Positions 14,698 through 27,813 of a stretch of DNA of 64,000 bases are shown here, one piece after another. The translations under genes and the position numbers were made by a program. Below the pieces are notes generated by a model. It did not search any database. It was not told where the DNA came from and saw nothing but the letters and a program-made list of their open reading frames with translations. The stretch is from Acanthococcus lagerstroemiae (Eukaryota > Arthropoda > Insecta > Hemiptera > Eriococcidae), in contig CM063106.1 in assembly GCA_031841125.1 (NCBI GenBank), positions 4,030,001-4,094,000 of the forward strand, in the 5' to 3' direction. Positions within the stretch are counted from its first letter, which is position 1, and the number at the start of each line of letters is the position of its first letter.

Positions 14698-15700
14698 TAT
14701 AAAACCTTGTTGCTTGTTTATCCGGATGTGTGCTCGCGCTTCGATCAGAGCACAGCGTGTTCCCAACGAGATTCCCTCAACTGCGGCGAGCTTTACCGAA
14801 CATGGTGGCCGCTTTGGCAGAGAACAAAGAAGAATTTTTCGCGACAAGGGAGCGTTGCGGGGACGAGGAAAACTCATCGCGAAAAAAGACGAGCAAAAAC
14901 AAAGAAAGAAAGAAAAAAAGAAAAACCGAGCGCATTCGCAACACAACCTTGAATCGATGCAGCCTTTATTTCTCGGCGTGTTCAAGGATTTTCGAAGCAC
15001 CCTCGTTGTTTATACGGCGAAAATATGGGACAATATACTTCCGCTGCCAGGAGGAGTACAGAATCCAAACAAACCAACCTCAACGTTGGCCGGAAAAATC
15101 GATATCTCTGGTTCGAGCTGCGTATCGCTAGGGAGCGCCGCGTTCGTGTAAATAAAAGCACGAAAATAGGTGAGATTTTGGGGGAGTGCGCGCACCGCGG
15201 CGCCGCTCGCACCCTCGCGAGCCGGTGCGATGTTTTGAAAAGCATGTAGAATTACCCAGTGTACAGTTTTCCCCGTGGCGAAGCTGCGTCGTCAGCATCA
15301 TCGTTCAAGCCTCAAACTGCACCCTCGCTTCGCTTTTCGTCTATATCGGGGCTTTCTCCCCCTCCCCCTTCTCCTCATCCCGTCGAAAATCGATGCAAGT
15401 ACAACTTGTTCCGTCGTTCGTTTCCTCGTTGCTGCTTTTCTTTTTTCTTCCTTTTTTGTTCTCGCATAGCGGAGCTTCCAACCTGCTGGCAATCTACGCT
15501 GCTGATTGGTGACAGCGTTGCCCATTTTCTCTCCGTTGTCCTCACCGGATAACGTCGCAGTTTCAAGGATTTTTCGATATAAACAAACCGGCGTGTAAAT
15601 GGGTCATCCCTCCTTCGAGTAAGCAGGCCACCATTTATAAGCTCATCAAAGCGTGGCATTTTTTCGCACTTCAGAGTTGTTGTTGTTGTGTTTTTTTCCC
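14698..15700 (+). promoter_or_regulatory. GC/CpG-rich block with TATA box and possible 5' non-coding exon
   Basis: TATAAAA at 14698-14704 is followed by a kilobase much richer in GC and CG dinucleotides than the surrounding AT-rich DNA. A donor-like AG|GTGAGA lies at 15169/15170. Several 60-145 codon frames overlap here on both strands, as expected from high GC content alone. None looks like a known protein. It could be a promoter and first exon for Glut4EF about 5 kb upstream of its zinc finger exon, but this is inference from position and composition. Confidence 0.35.
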
Positions 15701-17384
15701 CCCTCCTATCGTTCTTATTCCAAATAAAATGTAAATATATACAACGTGCGGAGGTCGGAATGACCTACCCTACGACGGATCTTCACATTAGTTAAGTAAT
15801 TTTATGTAGGTTAAATTGGGAATTTTATCGCACGTCGTGCTTACCGATTAGTATTTTGGTCGCACGAGTCGAGCTGTTGAACGCATGAACGGTTTATGCG
15901 AGCAAGCGGGGGTTGCTGAACGTTTACATGTAGTCCGTGCCCCCTCCAGCCGGGAGATAAGCCGTTAGTGAAATTTATGGTCGCGTTAATCAAACTGTCG
16001 ACGCGTTGTGTTAGCGTTTAAAAATGTAGATACGAATTAAAAGCTGTAAGCATCGTATACTTGAAATCAGACTCAGAGGGGGAGGCGCTGCATTAATGGG
16101 TGAATAAATCAACGAGCGGAGGCCTCGAGAGTCGAGAAGACGAGTGCTCAGAGTCTCGTGTTCTCCGCGATTCGTACGTGAAATACGCGACCGAGTTTTC
16201 TCGACTGGCGAGTTTCTTTAGTGCGAGCAAGAACCAACTTCCAGCCCCCAAAATACTGCCAAATACTACAACTATAGGGGTAAAGTACGAAACAAAGAGA
16301 CGGTGTACGTTTTAGAGAAGGGGGAATTGGTGTTTATGACAGAACTTTTTTTTCGTTGAATAAAAGTTCGACTCGATGACAACCCGCAGGCGTCAAGTTC
16401 GGCTTCGTCGGATTCCCCGAATAAATACGTATAAGCTGGCGATTATTCGTTTGATCAGTGCTGTTACTGTTTCATAGATGGCTAATCCCCAGAGCATGAA
16501 CATGGTGAATTATCTTTCCGGAGGGCAGGGGGAATTTTCATTTCTTAGTATTTTGTTGAACTTCAGTTTTATCTGATATGTATCAATCTCTTCAGAAAAG
16601 TAAGAACAAGCAAACGTATCTACATTACCCGGTCAATTTGCCTACTCACTGAACTATCAAAATCAAGGATCAGAGCTGGAACGAAAGATAGGAACCTCTA
16701 AAATGAGAAACCGAAATCCCTCATTCAAATGTGTTAGATGAACTCGAACGAGGACTGGAACTCTTCGGATCCGCCTATTTTGAACTGAAATCCGAACCGG
16801 AAACTTTTAAAACTTATGTAAGAAAATTTTATTTGGAACTGTGAAATTAGGCGAATAGGGATTGGAATTCGACCAACACTATCCGATATTTCGCATCCCT
16901 ATGTAGAATTACCAACGCAAAATTATCGTACCGTATTAGCATGTTACAATAATGACCCTGAACCACACGGACAAGTACTTCTAGTTTTCAGCTTCGAATC
17001 AAAATGATTGCCAAGATGAATTCAGCGACCTTCCAAACCTTAGAGGTTATTTCCATATTCAACCTTCCCCCCCCCACCAGTTTTAACCCCTGGTCTCTCG
17101 TTGCCTCCAGTGTTCCAACTTCCAAAGTAGTGTACGTATAGGGCGGTCTATTCGGAGGCAGAGTTGCACCGAACACGCTTATCTTCGTGTTGATTTTCAC
17201 AGAACTACGGTGATGTACAGGCATGGATATGCTGAGGGGAAGGAACAGCCTCCATTTTGAAATTGGATAACATCGATGGAAATATTGCTAACTGGTCGGA
17301 TTTTCAGGTCATCACGCGGTACAAAAATCTCAAAATTACAAATTTTCTCTGCTTTTTAATTTCAAGATTTTTCACGACACGATG

Positions 17385-17635
17385 TGGACGATGTTCAACA
17401 AAAGGGAACCAACTAACATTTGTTAACAAAATGAGTTATTAGTATCGTTGGGAAGAGCGTAAAACGTAGAATTTTTAAAAATTGGGCCCCCGATTCAAAA
17501 ATGTGTACTTACGTTGAAAAAAGCTTACCAGTAAACCCAATGCCATATAGTTTCTACGTGGCTCTTGAACTTCGAATCACGTGTTCTCAGAAAGCGGATT
17601 TTGCTAGTTGGTTCCCTTTTGTTGAACAGCGTCCA
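17385..17635. mobile_element. TGGACG-ended MITE, copy 1
   Basis: The left end TGGACGATGTTCAACAAAAG continues GGAACCAACTAACA. The right end is its inverted complement (GTTGGTTCCCTTTTGTTGAA, then CAGCGTCCA), about 33 bp with few mismatches. The interior shares ACATTTGTTAACAAAATGAG and GTAGAATTTTT with the copy at 39.2 kb. No coding capacity. Confidence 0.85.
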
Positions 17636-18300
17636 TATAGTAAAATACAGGCAAACCCGAATCCTTAGTTGGCTTATTCGTTAATTTTGAATAGTGATTG
17701 TTTCCCCATTTTTCAATTTTTTTCTATTGGCACAATCGGCAGTTTGAATTACAAATATAAAAATCTGTTTTCCACTTTTCACCCCCAAAATTTGCTTTGT
17801 CATATCGCCCCTATTTCTTGAGTACCTACTTTCTACAATTAGAGTCGTAAAACTTATAATTCAGCGACCTTTGGAACTTCGGAACTATCCAAACTGTACG
17901 ACCTCTTCGATTTCTATGTCCGTCTTCGACCTCAGTCACATTGATTCATGAATAACGACCAAATTAATATCAAAAACTAGTTCCGCGACCTTGAATATGT
18001 GCGAAATTACATCCATGTTATATCTATTTGTTAACAACTTTACTTTTGAACATACTCATTGCCGTGCGCCACTTTCAGAATTTTGGCGAATTCAATTTCA
18101 AGAACTCATTTCCTAAACCACCGAAACGATACTCGTATTTTATTTGGTGAAATTCGTGACTTTCAACCTTCTGCTTCTCTTAGTGCCCCAATTTCAAACT
18201 TTCAGTCAGACCAGTATCATACTTGAAACTTGGATTCACCTCCATATAGCACGCTAACAATTGATACTTCGATTTCATTATCTATAGTTGTTAACAACTA

Positions 18301-18600
18301 CAGTAAACTCTCAATTATCTGTCATCGGTTTATCCGCCCTTCGGATTATCCGCTTCAAATTTATCCGCCTAGCCAGGAGCGGATAATCCGAAATCTTTCT
18401 AAAATCACAACCTTAGTCCTTACCACAGCTAATGATGGTAATGAACTGGTAGGGAAAGCGTCAGTACATATGATGAATCCTGACAATGCTTTTTCAGTGC
18501 TGGAAAAGTCACTGATGTATAAAGAACAACAGTTAGCAATCTTTCTTAGTTTTTTTCTTTACAGTATTGTCTTTTTTCCCCTTCATTGACCAAAAGAGCC
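18301..18600 (+). mobile_element. pogo/Tigger-type DNA transposon remnant (one end plus transposase trace)
   Basis: CAGTAAACTCTCAATTATC directly after a TA dinucleotide matches the terminal inverted repeat style of pogo/Tigger elements (Tc1/mariner superfamily, TA target). It is followed by repeated TTATCCG motifs, including an inverted pair CGGATTATCCGCT / AGCGGATAATCCG. Downstream a short frame reads NAFSVLEKSLMYKEQQ, resembling the C-terminal part of Tigger transposases. No matching right end was found, so this is an internally deleted or truncated copy. Right boundary is approximate. Confidence 0.5.
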
Positions 18601-19429
18601 AGAAACACTTTGTTTTTTTCTCTTTTTTTTTTTTTTACAAACTATCGCTTAGTGTTTCATTTGACTTGAAAAGAAATCTTGACTCAGATTGGTTTTCAAG
18701 TAGATAAGAAAAAAAAAAGAGTCTTGCTGTCAAATTTTACTCTTTTCCTAGTCTTGGAGGAATATATCCAGGGTATACTAAAGTGAATTAGGAAGCCCTC
18801 TTTCTCTACCTCCTCCCCCAAAAAAGTTTTTCCCAATGTTACATCATTTAGCAGAACTCAGTTGGCAAAATTCTAAAGGCGTTAAATTTTGTTTGTTTGT
18901 TTGTTAAGATGTTTCAAAAACTCTAAACCCTTCTTTCTTTTTTTCCTTATCAATTTCAACATTTTTCATCTGCTGGAAAATGGCAAACTCTAAATTTTCA
19001 TTTGGAAAAATTGCTCCCCCCTCAAACAAAAAACTGCTTCAATAATTATATCCTAATATTGACTCATTTTTTTACATCACCGCACCTAGTTATCCAGGAA
19101 ATCTAATATCCCTGTATGCAGTGGCATTGCAAAAAATCAGATTTTGAGGGGTCTTGAGGGGAAATTTTCTCTTCACGGATTGCTAAAACCTGAGCTGAAG
19201 AAATTTGCGCGTTATAATTTAACTTTTTTGCGTCTGCGGGTTCGGGAATAAATTATAGCTTTAATATTTTACGTTTCCATCCATAAACCTACGTCATTGT
19301 ACCGCGCAATGTGAATGATTCGATGGATCTCCTATTTAAACCGTTTCAAGAATGATTATAAAAAATGCATAAGGGATATTTTTTACATTGAATTCGAGGT
19401 GTTGTGGAGGTTATTCGACATTTTACTCT

Positions 19430-20060
19430 ATCCTGTCCCAACTCTGATTTCGACCTCTGCTTTTCAGTTGTGGAACTTGAGGGGTCGGCGAGGTACCTCG
19501 AATGCGGAAATCGATCAGTGTACCTTTATAAATTTTGACGCCAAATTTCTGGCTTTCCACGATAAAATGCACGATCCGTTTTACTGGGCCAGTGAGAGCA
19601 AACGAAAGTTGCAACTTTTTCTATCGGAGCTGCGAAGGGGGTGTAATAATCGAGCGCACGTGTTATTCGTACGAGAAAAATGGTCACTAGCCAGTCGCCG
19701 GCGACGAGGTACACCACGAGCTACTAGCGAGCAATTTTTGGTGCTGCAGCGGCGGGCGCTGCCGATTTGCTGACCCGAATTTCGCAGATTAAGCCCCGGA
19801 ACGACCTAGTAACCCAGATTCGAGGTCGGATCACGCTATCCGCAGTTTTGAAAGGGCGCTTTTAGTCGTTCCCCCCGGGGTGTAAATTTACGAGAACCCG
19901 CACGTACTCCTGACTCGGGGGTTTCTTTTTCGCGCATCGACGGTAAATCACGTTATCGCCGCTTCGCAATGACCCGTATTCTCGCCGGGCCCCGACAACT
20001 AGGTTATGTCGAGCTCTAAAGGCACCACCGCGTTCCTTCTTCCCTGCTCCCTGTTCCTTG
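19430..20060. promoter_or_regulatory. Second GC/CpG-rich block just upstream of the zinc finger exon
   Basis: GC- and CG-rich sequence (for example CCAGTCGCCGGCGACGAGG, CTGCAGCGGCGGGCGCTGCC) starts about 800 bp before the Glut4EF finger exon. A 152-codon frame crosses it but shows no recognisable domain. It might be an alternative promoter or 5' exon; this rests only on composition. Confidence 0.25.
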
Positions 20061-20241
20061 TTCCATGTTCGATGTAATTCCGTTGTAAACGATTTACAAT
20101 CTGGATAACACGCTATACGAAAGCAAAAATACGACCGTGTATAGTTGGTGGCAATCTTAGAAATGTACAACGCAAATCTAGGTTATTCTAGCTGTGTAAC
20201 TCTCATTCTAACCTTTTGTCTTTTTTGTCTTGTGATTGCAG

Positions 20242-23200
20242 ATGAATCGTACCCTGTTCCAGTGCACGTGGCCAGGCTGCATGGTTATCACCACCACGTG
20301 CGACTCCATCGAGGCGCACGTACGAACAGCTCACCTCGGGTACGTTTACGAGCAACGTTTTACTTTTTTTTTTTTCTTTCTTTCTTTCTTTCTGCTCCTC
20401 ACGCTTCACTCAGCCTACCAGAACCCGAAACTCAGCGCGTGTTGTTTGTTTTCTCGTCCTGCCGGCTCGTGATTCGTCACTTTCGTGTAAATTCGCCCGG
20501 TTGCCGAACGTCAGTTTTGCGTAAACACGGCACGGAAAGACGTAATTACTCAGGTTGCGTTGTCGTCGTACGCACTACGCAAACCGAAACGCAATTCGAA
20601 TTACGTTTCACAAAAGTCGTCATTTTATCGAGCCACTCGCGGTACCCGGTGCGGCGCTGCTCTGCTTTTCTGACAGCGCCGCAGCAGCACTTTTGAGCGC
20701 CGATAGGGTACTGCATGGCTGGAGGAGAAGTGGAAGCGCTGAACCTCCAGGACTCGTGTTCGCACCAAGCTCTACCACATTACACGTGTTCGTCATAAAA
20801 AGGTGGCTTTTGCTCCGGCCTTAGGAGTGACTGAAGCGGGGTTAGGTACATACAACGAAGAATAATTTATATAGTTGGGCGAAAATGACGTCGCAGAACT
20901 TCCATCGCAATTTGAAACAAAACAACCAGAGTGAAGTTCTCGTGCAGGATTTTCGAATAGCAGAGCTATAGTGACAGAAAGCAGATGGGGTGCCCTCCTC
21001 AATGTTGTCTGAAAAATAGGTACTCGACAAATTCTGTTTACCAGTCGACTACATTGGGAAAGCGAGGAATTTTTTTCCCTTGTGGTGTTGGTGGTAGGTA
21101 AAGGTGAAGGGGCGCATGAAATCTCTTGTATTTTAGTCGACATTTTTGCTCTCTACCCCTGCCCTCTCACTCTTCCGACGTATTACATCGTAAAATATAT
21201 CGAGAAAGCCTCTGTTATACTTCCACGGTGTCCAACTTCTCGAAAGGAATACTACCGACGGAGGTGATGACTGGTGATGTAAATCTTTTTCGCTTGTTGG
21301 GGGAAAGGGTATTTTTCTGCTAGTTCCGCTACCTCTTGGTCATTATATTCACTCCCACGGATTACATTTTAAAACCATATTTTCCCAGTTTCCTCGCAGG
21401 GCTTGTCCTTCTAGTTACTTTGCAACTAGTAAACTCACTGACTGAAGAGAAACTAGGAATAACTTATTTGTAAGAAAAGAAGTAAGATGAGCGCTGATCG
21501 GACATGATGACAGAATAAAATCGTAAAGATGCCGTGAAGACTGTTGTGTCTCACGAAGACCGCGTTGAGATTGATTACTTTCGTTTTTGAAAAGGCTGGG
21601 TGTATTGAAAAGAATTTGAATCCGATAGGACTAATTCAGATTCCGTCATCACTGGCAGATATTGTGGTAGGGGAGGAGGCTAAGGTAAAGCCCTATAAAT
21701 AACAGTGAAGACATACGCCATTTTGACTCACACCGCACCCGTCGATGCCGAATTGACTACGCGGTACGCTCTGCGGCTCCGCACAGTCGGATTCGGCATC
21801 CACGGACACGATGTCAAAATGGCGTATGTCTTCACTTGTACTTATAGGGCTCTAGCTAAGGAAGCTAAGCCCCCCTCCTCTTGGAGAGCTGACTTAGCCT
21901 ACCCTCAGAAAATTTAGAAAATATGCAGTACAAAAGTTAAAATCGACTTCGTAAACTAGATGGCCACCTCAGAGCTCACAACCCATGTCCTATAATGCTT
22001 TCTTAAGACTCGTTCGGTGTTTGTTAACACTTATTAAATCTGCGGTTAAGTTCTTGTAAAAACTTTTAAAGATTCATTAAGTTCTTTGTTGAAATTTATT
22101 TTCATTAATTGAGATTCAAAGACTCATTGTTATACTAGCTCAGATTCTACAATATATGAAACTTATTAGGACTCCTTAGAACTCTGTTGAAACTGATTCA
22201 GACTTGCTACTCTGTTATGGTTGCTCGCTAAAATTCGTTGAAACTTTATAAAACATTATTGAGAATTACTAATATCTCGTGCAGAGCGTTCGAGAGTCAT
22301 TCAGTTACTGATAAAAGTTAATCAGGCTCAGGCAGATGATATAACGACTTTATTACTCATTAAAATTCCGTTGATACGCATTGTGACTCCGTAGAACTCG
22401 TTAAGAGCTTGGATGAAATGCTCATTGAGACATTTTGAGACTTTGCTCGCATTCATCGAAACTCGTTTAGACTCGCTTAAAAGACTCATTATAGCTTCGA
22501 CTTTGCTCGAGAGGCCTTCAAGACTCTAAGATTCGCGAAATACGTTGAGCTTTTTTAAAAATCTCTAAGAGTTTATCGAAACACATTCCTCATTGGTTAA
22601 TACAAGTGGCTGATCGTGGAAGCAAACCTGTGAGGAATCATTCAGAATTCGTAAAAATTTGATGTTTTTACCCTTTCCTCTTTCTCCTAAGTACTTGGAT
22701 CATTCTTTGCTTTTACGGTGATATTTGAGTTTTGGCGGAAATACTTGACAGTTTTCAACGATTATTACTGTGCTACCTCATCTTATTAACTGAGCCAAAG
22801 AAAATATCTTCCGAGATGTGCTGTCAACTTTTTTCAATTCACTGATTCAGGCGACACATTTTCAACGTTCATCATTGCTATGTCGAACGTTTTAAAAGAC
22901 ATTTGCAAAATAAAATACGTTTGTAGTCTTGATTCACAAAAGAAAACGATTTCATTATTTCATTTCTGTATTCGATAATACTCAAACGGTAAGACAACGT
23001 GAATAGAGAACTCGAGACTCGACTCAGAACGTGGTGCTGGTCGAGAATAAAACAAAAGCAAAACAGTGTAGCCACATGAACGACACTACAATCATAATGC
23101 CGACATCCAATATTTCCCATAGTGGAGGGAGGAGAGCAAAGTTCAAGACTTGTTAAAACTCTTCTGTTGTCAATGTTCGTGCAAGAATCTTTTAGCCTTG

Positions 23201-26200
23201 TCCAGACTTGTTTTTAAAATCTCTAAGGGTTTTCTAATCTTGTTTAAGACTGGCTTGAACTACTGTTCAGAATTCGTTTTTGACTCTTTTTTAACTGCTT
23301 AAAACTTACGATTATGTCTCTTCGGGACATGCTTTAGACCTTTTAGAAAGTTTAAAGGTTTTTAAGACTTGTATAAGTCTTCAAATCCCTTAGAACGAAC
23401 TAAAGCATGTTAATACTCATTCAAGACTCTCCCGACCAATTTTCCTGACTTTATTAGATTATTCAAGATTTCATCACGACTTGTAAAAGTCGTCGTACCT
23501 GTTTAAGACAGTTACAGGTTTTCTTTTGAGCTTCTCTAAACCTGTTTTAAGATTTGTTGAAACTGTTAAATACTCTCTTTATGACTTTCCAGATCTGCCA
23601 AAGACTTTTTAGAACTCTTCCAGGCTTGATCACGACTTTCTACGTCACGTTCAAAACTCTTGGATTTTTTAAACTTGTCTAAGACTCGTGTAAAAGCGTA
23701 TTAAAGAGTCTGTAAGATTCCCTAGGATTATTCAGAGCTGTACTCTCGACTCACGTTCATTTTAAAAGAGCTTCCGGTTAGGACTGGAGAGGCTCGGTTG
23801 TCGGTAGTGTAAGACTCTGCTAATGCTCATTTCGGTATTTCTTTAAAGACTACAGAAAGCAAGCGACATCATAACGTTTCACTCCCGGATCTCAGATATC
23901 TGACTTTTCCTTTTACCGGAGAACAAAAATCGACGTTTCTATTTTTATGTATTGAAATATTCGAGTCGCGAGGGAGTTGTCACCGTGAGAATTTGTCTGA
24001 TAGGGCAATTGCCGTTGGGTGATGAACATTTTGAACCGAGCATAGGTATTGTTTCTGAAATTAGTACTCAGTAGTTGCCCTTTACTGGTGCATCTGTATC
24101 TCAAAGAAAAAATTCTTGAAAATTTTTAAAAAGGAAAATTCAGACAAGGTAAATGTTGGATACCTTAGTAGTGTAATTTTGTTCGGGCATTGTGTAAACC
24201 GTGTAGAGAAATGAGCACAAAAATTTATGACTAAACCGTTCATCCATTTTATTGCGCGCGTTGTCCTTGCAATTTCAGCGTACGAAAACGAAGAGTCGAG
24301 AAAAAAACGCATTCGACATAAAAATCTTGCCGATTTTATTTCCTATAAAGCGAAATTATTTTTTACAGTATTGCAATCGTTAAAATTAATCGCGAATGTA
24401 ATCGAGTTATTTATTCGAGGATTCCACGTCTATTGTAAGTGCTTGCTTGAAGTCGACTGAACAAGTGAAGTTTCTGTTCTGTAACATCAGGCGAGTGAAG
24501 ATTACTCCGAATTAAACGCTCTAAAATAATATTTTTTACTCGAAACCAAGATGGGAACGCCAATGTGGTGGAAAATTTTTATAAACGAGTTGTTGCTGCC
24601 GGCAAACTATTAACATTTAATCAACAGCGCTTCGGTCCGACTTAATTTCAGTCGTTTCTTTGTAACGCAAGAATAACTTCGATTGCTAATTCAAAGTGTT
24701 ACTTCGTTGTAAAATTGCTTTATCTGCCGTCACGGAACCTTGGTAAGGCCGTATTTCGAAATAGTTCAGAAAGCATACAAAATTGTCGACAGATCTCAAT
24801 TTTGATTTCTTTCCCTCCGATTTTTGACAGGAGCTAAGCCTTATCTTTAACAAATATAACCTAGAAATTTCACTTGCGAAACTATAATAACGTTAATGAA
24901 GATAAAAGCTGAAGAAAATTTCCAAAACTGGACTTACTGCGTTTTGGAAATTTCAAAGAGAACAAAAAATTTAAAAAAATGTACTTGTTACGTTTTTGAA
25001 AAAGCATTCCCCGAATTTATCAGCTTCCCACCTCAGACCTTATTCGTGGCGATCTACGATTTTTACGAGAGAGCGTGTAACGACCATTCCTATCACATGG
25101 AGTTTTATTGATAGGTTTTTATTATCTAAATTGGCTGACAATAAAAGTGTACTCAGGCAGTTGCGTATTTCTCGAGGAGCAGAGACGTGAAGGCTTACCA
25201 AGGAAATTCTGTTTTGAATTTTGCTTCAGAATTTTAGTAATTTTTTCAAGAAACAATACATCAAGAAAAATATTTACTTAGTTCTTCAGTGAGAGAGTCT
25301 GAAGGAAGGTTCTTACTCATGAATGTATTTGTCAAAAAAATTGTGGACCTGTGTAAAAAGCTTTCCGATACGGTTATTTTCCATTTAATGGTACTTAGTT
25401 TGTTTAAAATAGTCCACCCCTAGGCTGCCCCCCCCCCCCTCGTAAAAACAGCTCCGGCTCCTATACATTTTGTGATCCAAAACTGGCAAATTTGAAGCTT
25501 ATTACTATTTGTACATTAATATTTATTGTAATCGGCCCATAACAACGAATTTGTTTTGTTTGCAGACCGAGAAGAGAAAAATCTTCACCTGATAATGGTT
25601 ACGATGAAGACATTGATTTCGACGATCACGAGGAAGAATTCTACTTTACCGAAATTGAATTAGAAGAAGCCTATTCTCCTCCCACACTCTCTCATCGCGA
25701 TATGGCGCGCCCTCCTCACGAAGGTAAGAATGGCACCTAATATGTCAGTAACATCCTCATAAACCATTCGGGATAGATGGCCGATCAAGTAGCTCCACCT
25801 TCTACCTGTCATATTGTCAGTGTAGCAGGAAATTTGTACCAACGTCGGTTTTTGGAATTTGCGTAAAGTGAACCTCTGATAGGTTCTGACAGCTCTATTG
25901 CCTATTAGTTATAGGGCTGACAGTCTGCGGTAGTATGATACCATGCCGACGATATATAGAATGGACCAAATTTCAGTATTGGAGATGATTTGAAGAAGAA
26001 TGAAACTGTTCATTGAAACATCTGATAGAATGGCTTTATCTTTAATAAAGGGTTGTTCGGTTTTTTTATAGTATCGAATATTTGTTTTAAAAATTAGATG
26101 GATGAGACGAATCAGTGTAGCACTTAAGACCAACTTCTGCAAAAGACAACCCTCGAGAAGTACCTTGTGTATATTAAGAGTTGGTTTTTGTTTCAGTAAA

Positions 26201-27813
26201 ATACTTACTGCGTCTTAATTTACCAAACTTATTGAATATTCTGTTTCAGATCCCGAATATCAAAAATCGTTATTACTTAATAATCCATCACTGCCATTAA
26301 ACCGTCGCTTCGCGTCAGCGGGCCCTATAAATATACCAAAATCTACCAATACCAATATCCCTTGGTCTTTCTCAGCATCCAATGCTCCCACTAGCGCGGT
26401 AAGTTGCCTATAACAGTCTTTACCTTTTTTTTATTTTTCATTTTATTATTATTATTATTATTATTTTTTTTTTTTATTTGTAATTTCTTACATCTGCTAG
26501 TCTGCGAATCTAAGAAAAAAAAAATCCTACGTTCGAGTTCTGTCACTGTTCGACTATATTTACTGATTTATATAGAAACCACCAACTTGGAACTTCAGTG
26601 GGTAGTTAGCGGTTATCTTGACTTCCGAGTTTTTAAAAGTCTATACTTACCCGTTGGTATCATCAAGTTAATGTAGAAAATTAACGCTGTGGTACCTCTA
26701 TCGATTACCCTGGTAATATCTACCTATACTTTGTACGAATTTCCGGATATTTAGGTACAGCTAGGATGTAAATATCACACTGGTATCGATTTACAATGTC
26801 TTTCTTTCTGCCAGCGAGTGTATATCTAATTACCCACTGAAAAAGTTGGATCAGAATTTGACTTTTCTCTATATACTTCGAATTTGATGGTTGCATCTAA
26901 CTGCTGTCTAGTGTCTACTCAGCTTTTATGCGTCCACCGACGTGATTGTTTTTTCGATTTCGGTCAACAAACCGGGTATATTTATGCACATGGTTATAGT
27001 ACCTCTACAGAAATATGTACTTAACGAAGACAGGCGTTTCGCAGAATCGGAGACGCCTTTTATAGGCCAGTATCATTTTTTACATACATTATCGCTACTG
27101 TTGATTATGTCCAAGTTTCACAATACTTGCAGTAGTATATACAACACTTATTCAACAACGTAAGCAGAAAACACTGTTGCTGAGTATTGCAATTATTGAA
27201 TTATTCGTCTCGATATTACAAAATGAAATTAAATGCTTATCGAGGAACATTGCATAATCTGATGATGTATTGTGATAATATGAACCTGGCCCAAGCATAC
27301 GCCTGTTGGCTGTTGTACTATTGTAAAGAAGTACATATTAGTATATCCTTTCCTAAACTCCGTCTGATACCGAAGCGAACGCATTATGAGTAATCTAATT
27401 TCCGGAGTTTTTCTTCAAACCCACGTGGCCTTATATCTATCACTTCACGCTTTTAATCGGTGTGATGATTCTTTCTCGCTGAGTCCCTGAGTCGGTAGAG
27501 ACAGTAAGTTGAAGAGGCAACGAGTCAACATTTTTCTGATACAACTTTTCTGCGTCTTTACCCTGTACACGATCTGCCTTTTCTGGCCTTACTCGATACA
27601 CATTTTGATTAATTTATTTTTGTGTTTCAGGGTTCACCAGTCAAACACCTGAAATTATCGTTTTCCGCGCCAACTACCAAGCTCCCGAGCAGTCCGACCA
27701 GGCGTGTTCGAGGGGAAACGAAAAAGTGTAGGAAAGTATACGGCATGGAGCATAGGGAACTCTGGTGTACGCAGTGTAAATGGAAAAAAGCGTGCAGTAG
27801 ATTTGGCGATTGA
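20242..27813 (+). CDS. Glut4EF: Glut4EF / ZNF395-ZNF704 family zinc finger transcription factor, 3' coding exons (partial)
   Basis: Four exons join in phase: 20242-20339, 25566-25723, 26250-26398 and 27631-27813 (stop TGA). Each intron starts GT and ends AG, and together they give 195 codons. The first exon encodes one C2H2 finger (CTWPGC..., spacing C-x4-C-x12-H-x4-H). The second encodes an acidic stretch followed by the family signature [13 protein letters not shown], which runs into DPEY in the third. The last exon carries the C-terminal basic block with [20 protein letters not shown], typical of human SLC2A4RG, ZNF395 and ZNF704 and of Drosophila Glut4EF. These are nuclear DNA-binding regulators, and the conserved C-terminal block is reported to help bind DNA. 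The first exon here has a strong acceptor (pyrimidine tract, TTGCAG) just before an ATG, so it is probably internal, although that ATG could start a short isoform. The family's N-terminal region was not found in the window. Family call is firm; the 5' end is incomplete. Confidence 0.93.
20362..20392. repeat. T-run and (CTTT)n microsatellite
   Basis: A T-run followed by CTTT units lies about 25 bp after the donor of the zinc finger exon. Confidence 0.85.
21689..21851. repeat. 163-bp near-perfect foldback palindrome
   Basis: The left arm AGCCCTATAAATAACAGTGA continues AGACATACGCCATTTTGAC. The right arm is its inverted complement (GTCAAAATGGCGTATGTCTT, then CACTTGTACTTATAGGGCT), about 36 of 39 matching. 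The interior keeps pairing (GATGCCGAATT with GATTCGGCATC). Flanks carry GGGGAGGAGG and CCCCCCTCCTC, so pairing may extend further. Either a foldback MITE or a long-hairpin RNA source; sequence alone does not decide. Confidence 0.8.
22000..22570 (+). repeat. Degenerate GACTC-rich tandem repeat, locus 2
   Basis: Same word type as at 9.2 kb (TTAAGACTCGTT, GAAACTCGTTTAGACTCGC, AAAAGACTCATTA) in loose register. It lies in the intron between Glut4EF exons 1 and 2 of this window. Confidence 0.65.
23130..23770 (+). repeat. Degenerate GACTC-rich tandem repeat, locus 3
   Basis: Words such as AAGACTTGTTAAAACTCTT and TTCAAGACTCTCC recur every 10-13 bp, more diverged (GACTT rather than GACTC) than loci 1 and 2. 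Same intron as locus 2. Confidence 0.6.
26444..26464. repeat. (ATT)n microsatellite next to a T-run
   Basis: Seven ATT units lie just inside the last Glut4EF intron, about 45 bp after the donor. Confidence 0.85.

Noticed and set aside
14587..15659. Many overlapping 60-145 codon frames on both strands
   Set aside because: They occur in all frames at once, as expected of stop-poor GC-rich DNA. None resembles a known protein.
19315..19773. 152-codon + strand open frame in a CpG-rich block
   Set aside because: The composition is unlike the real exons here, both strands are open because of GC content, and no motif is present.
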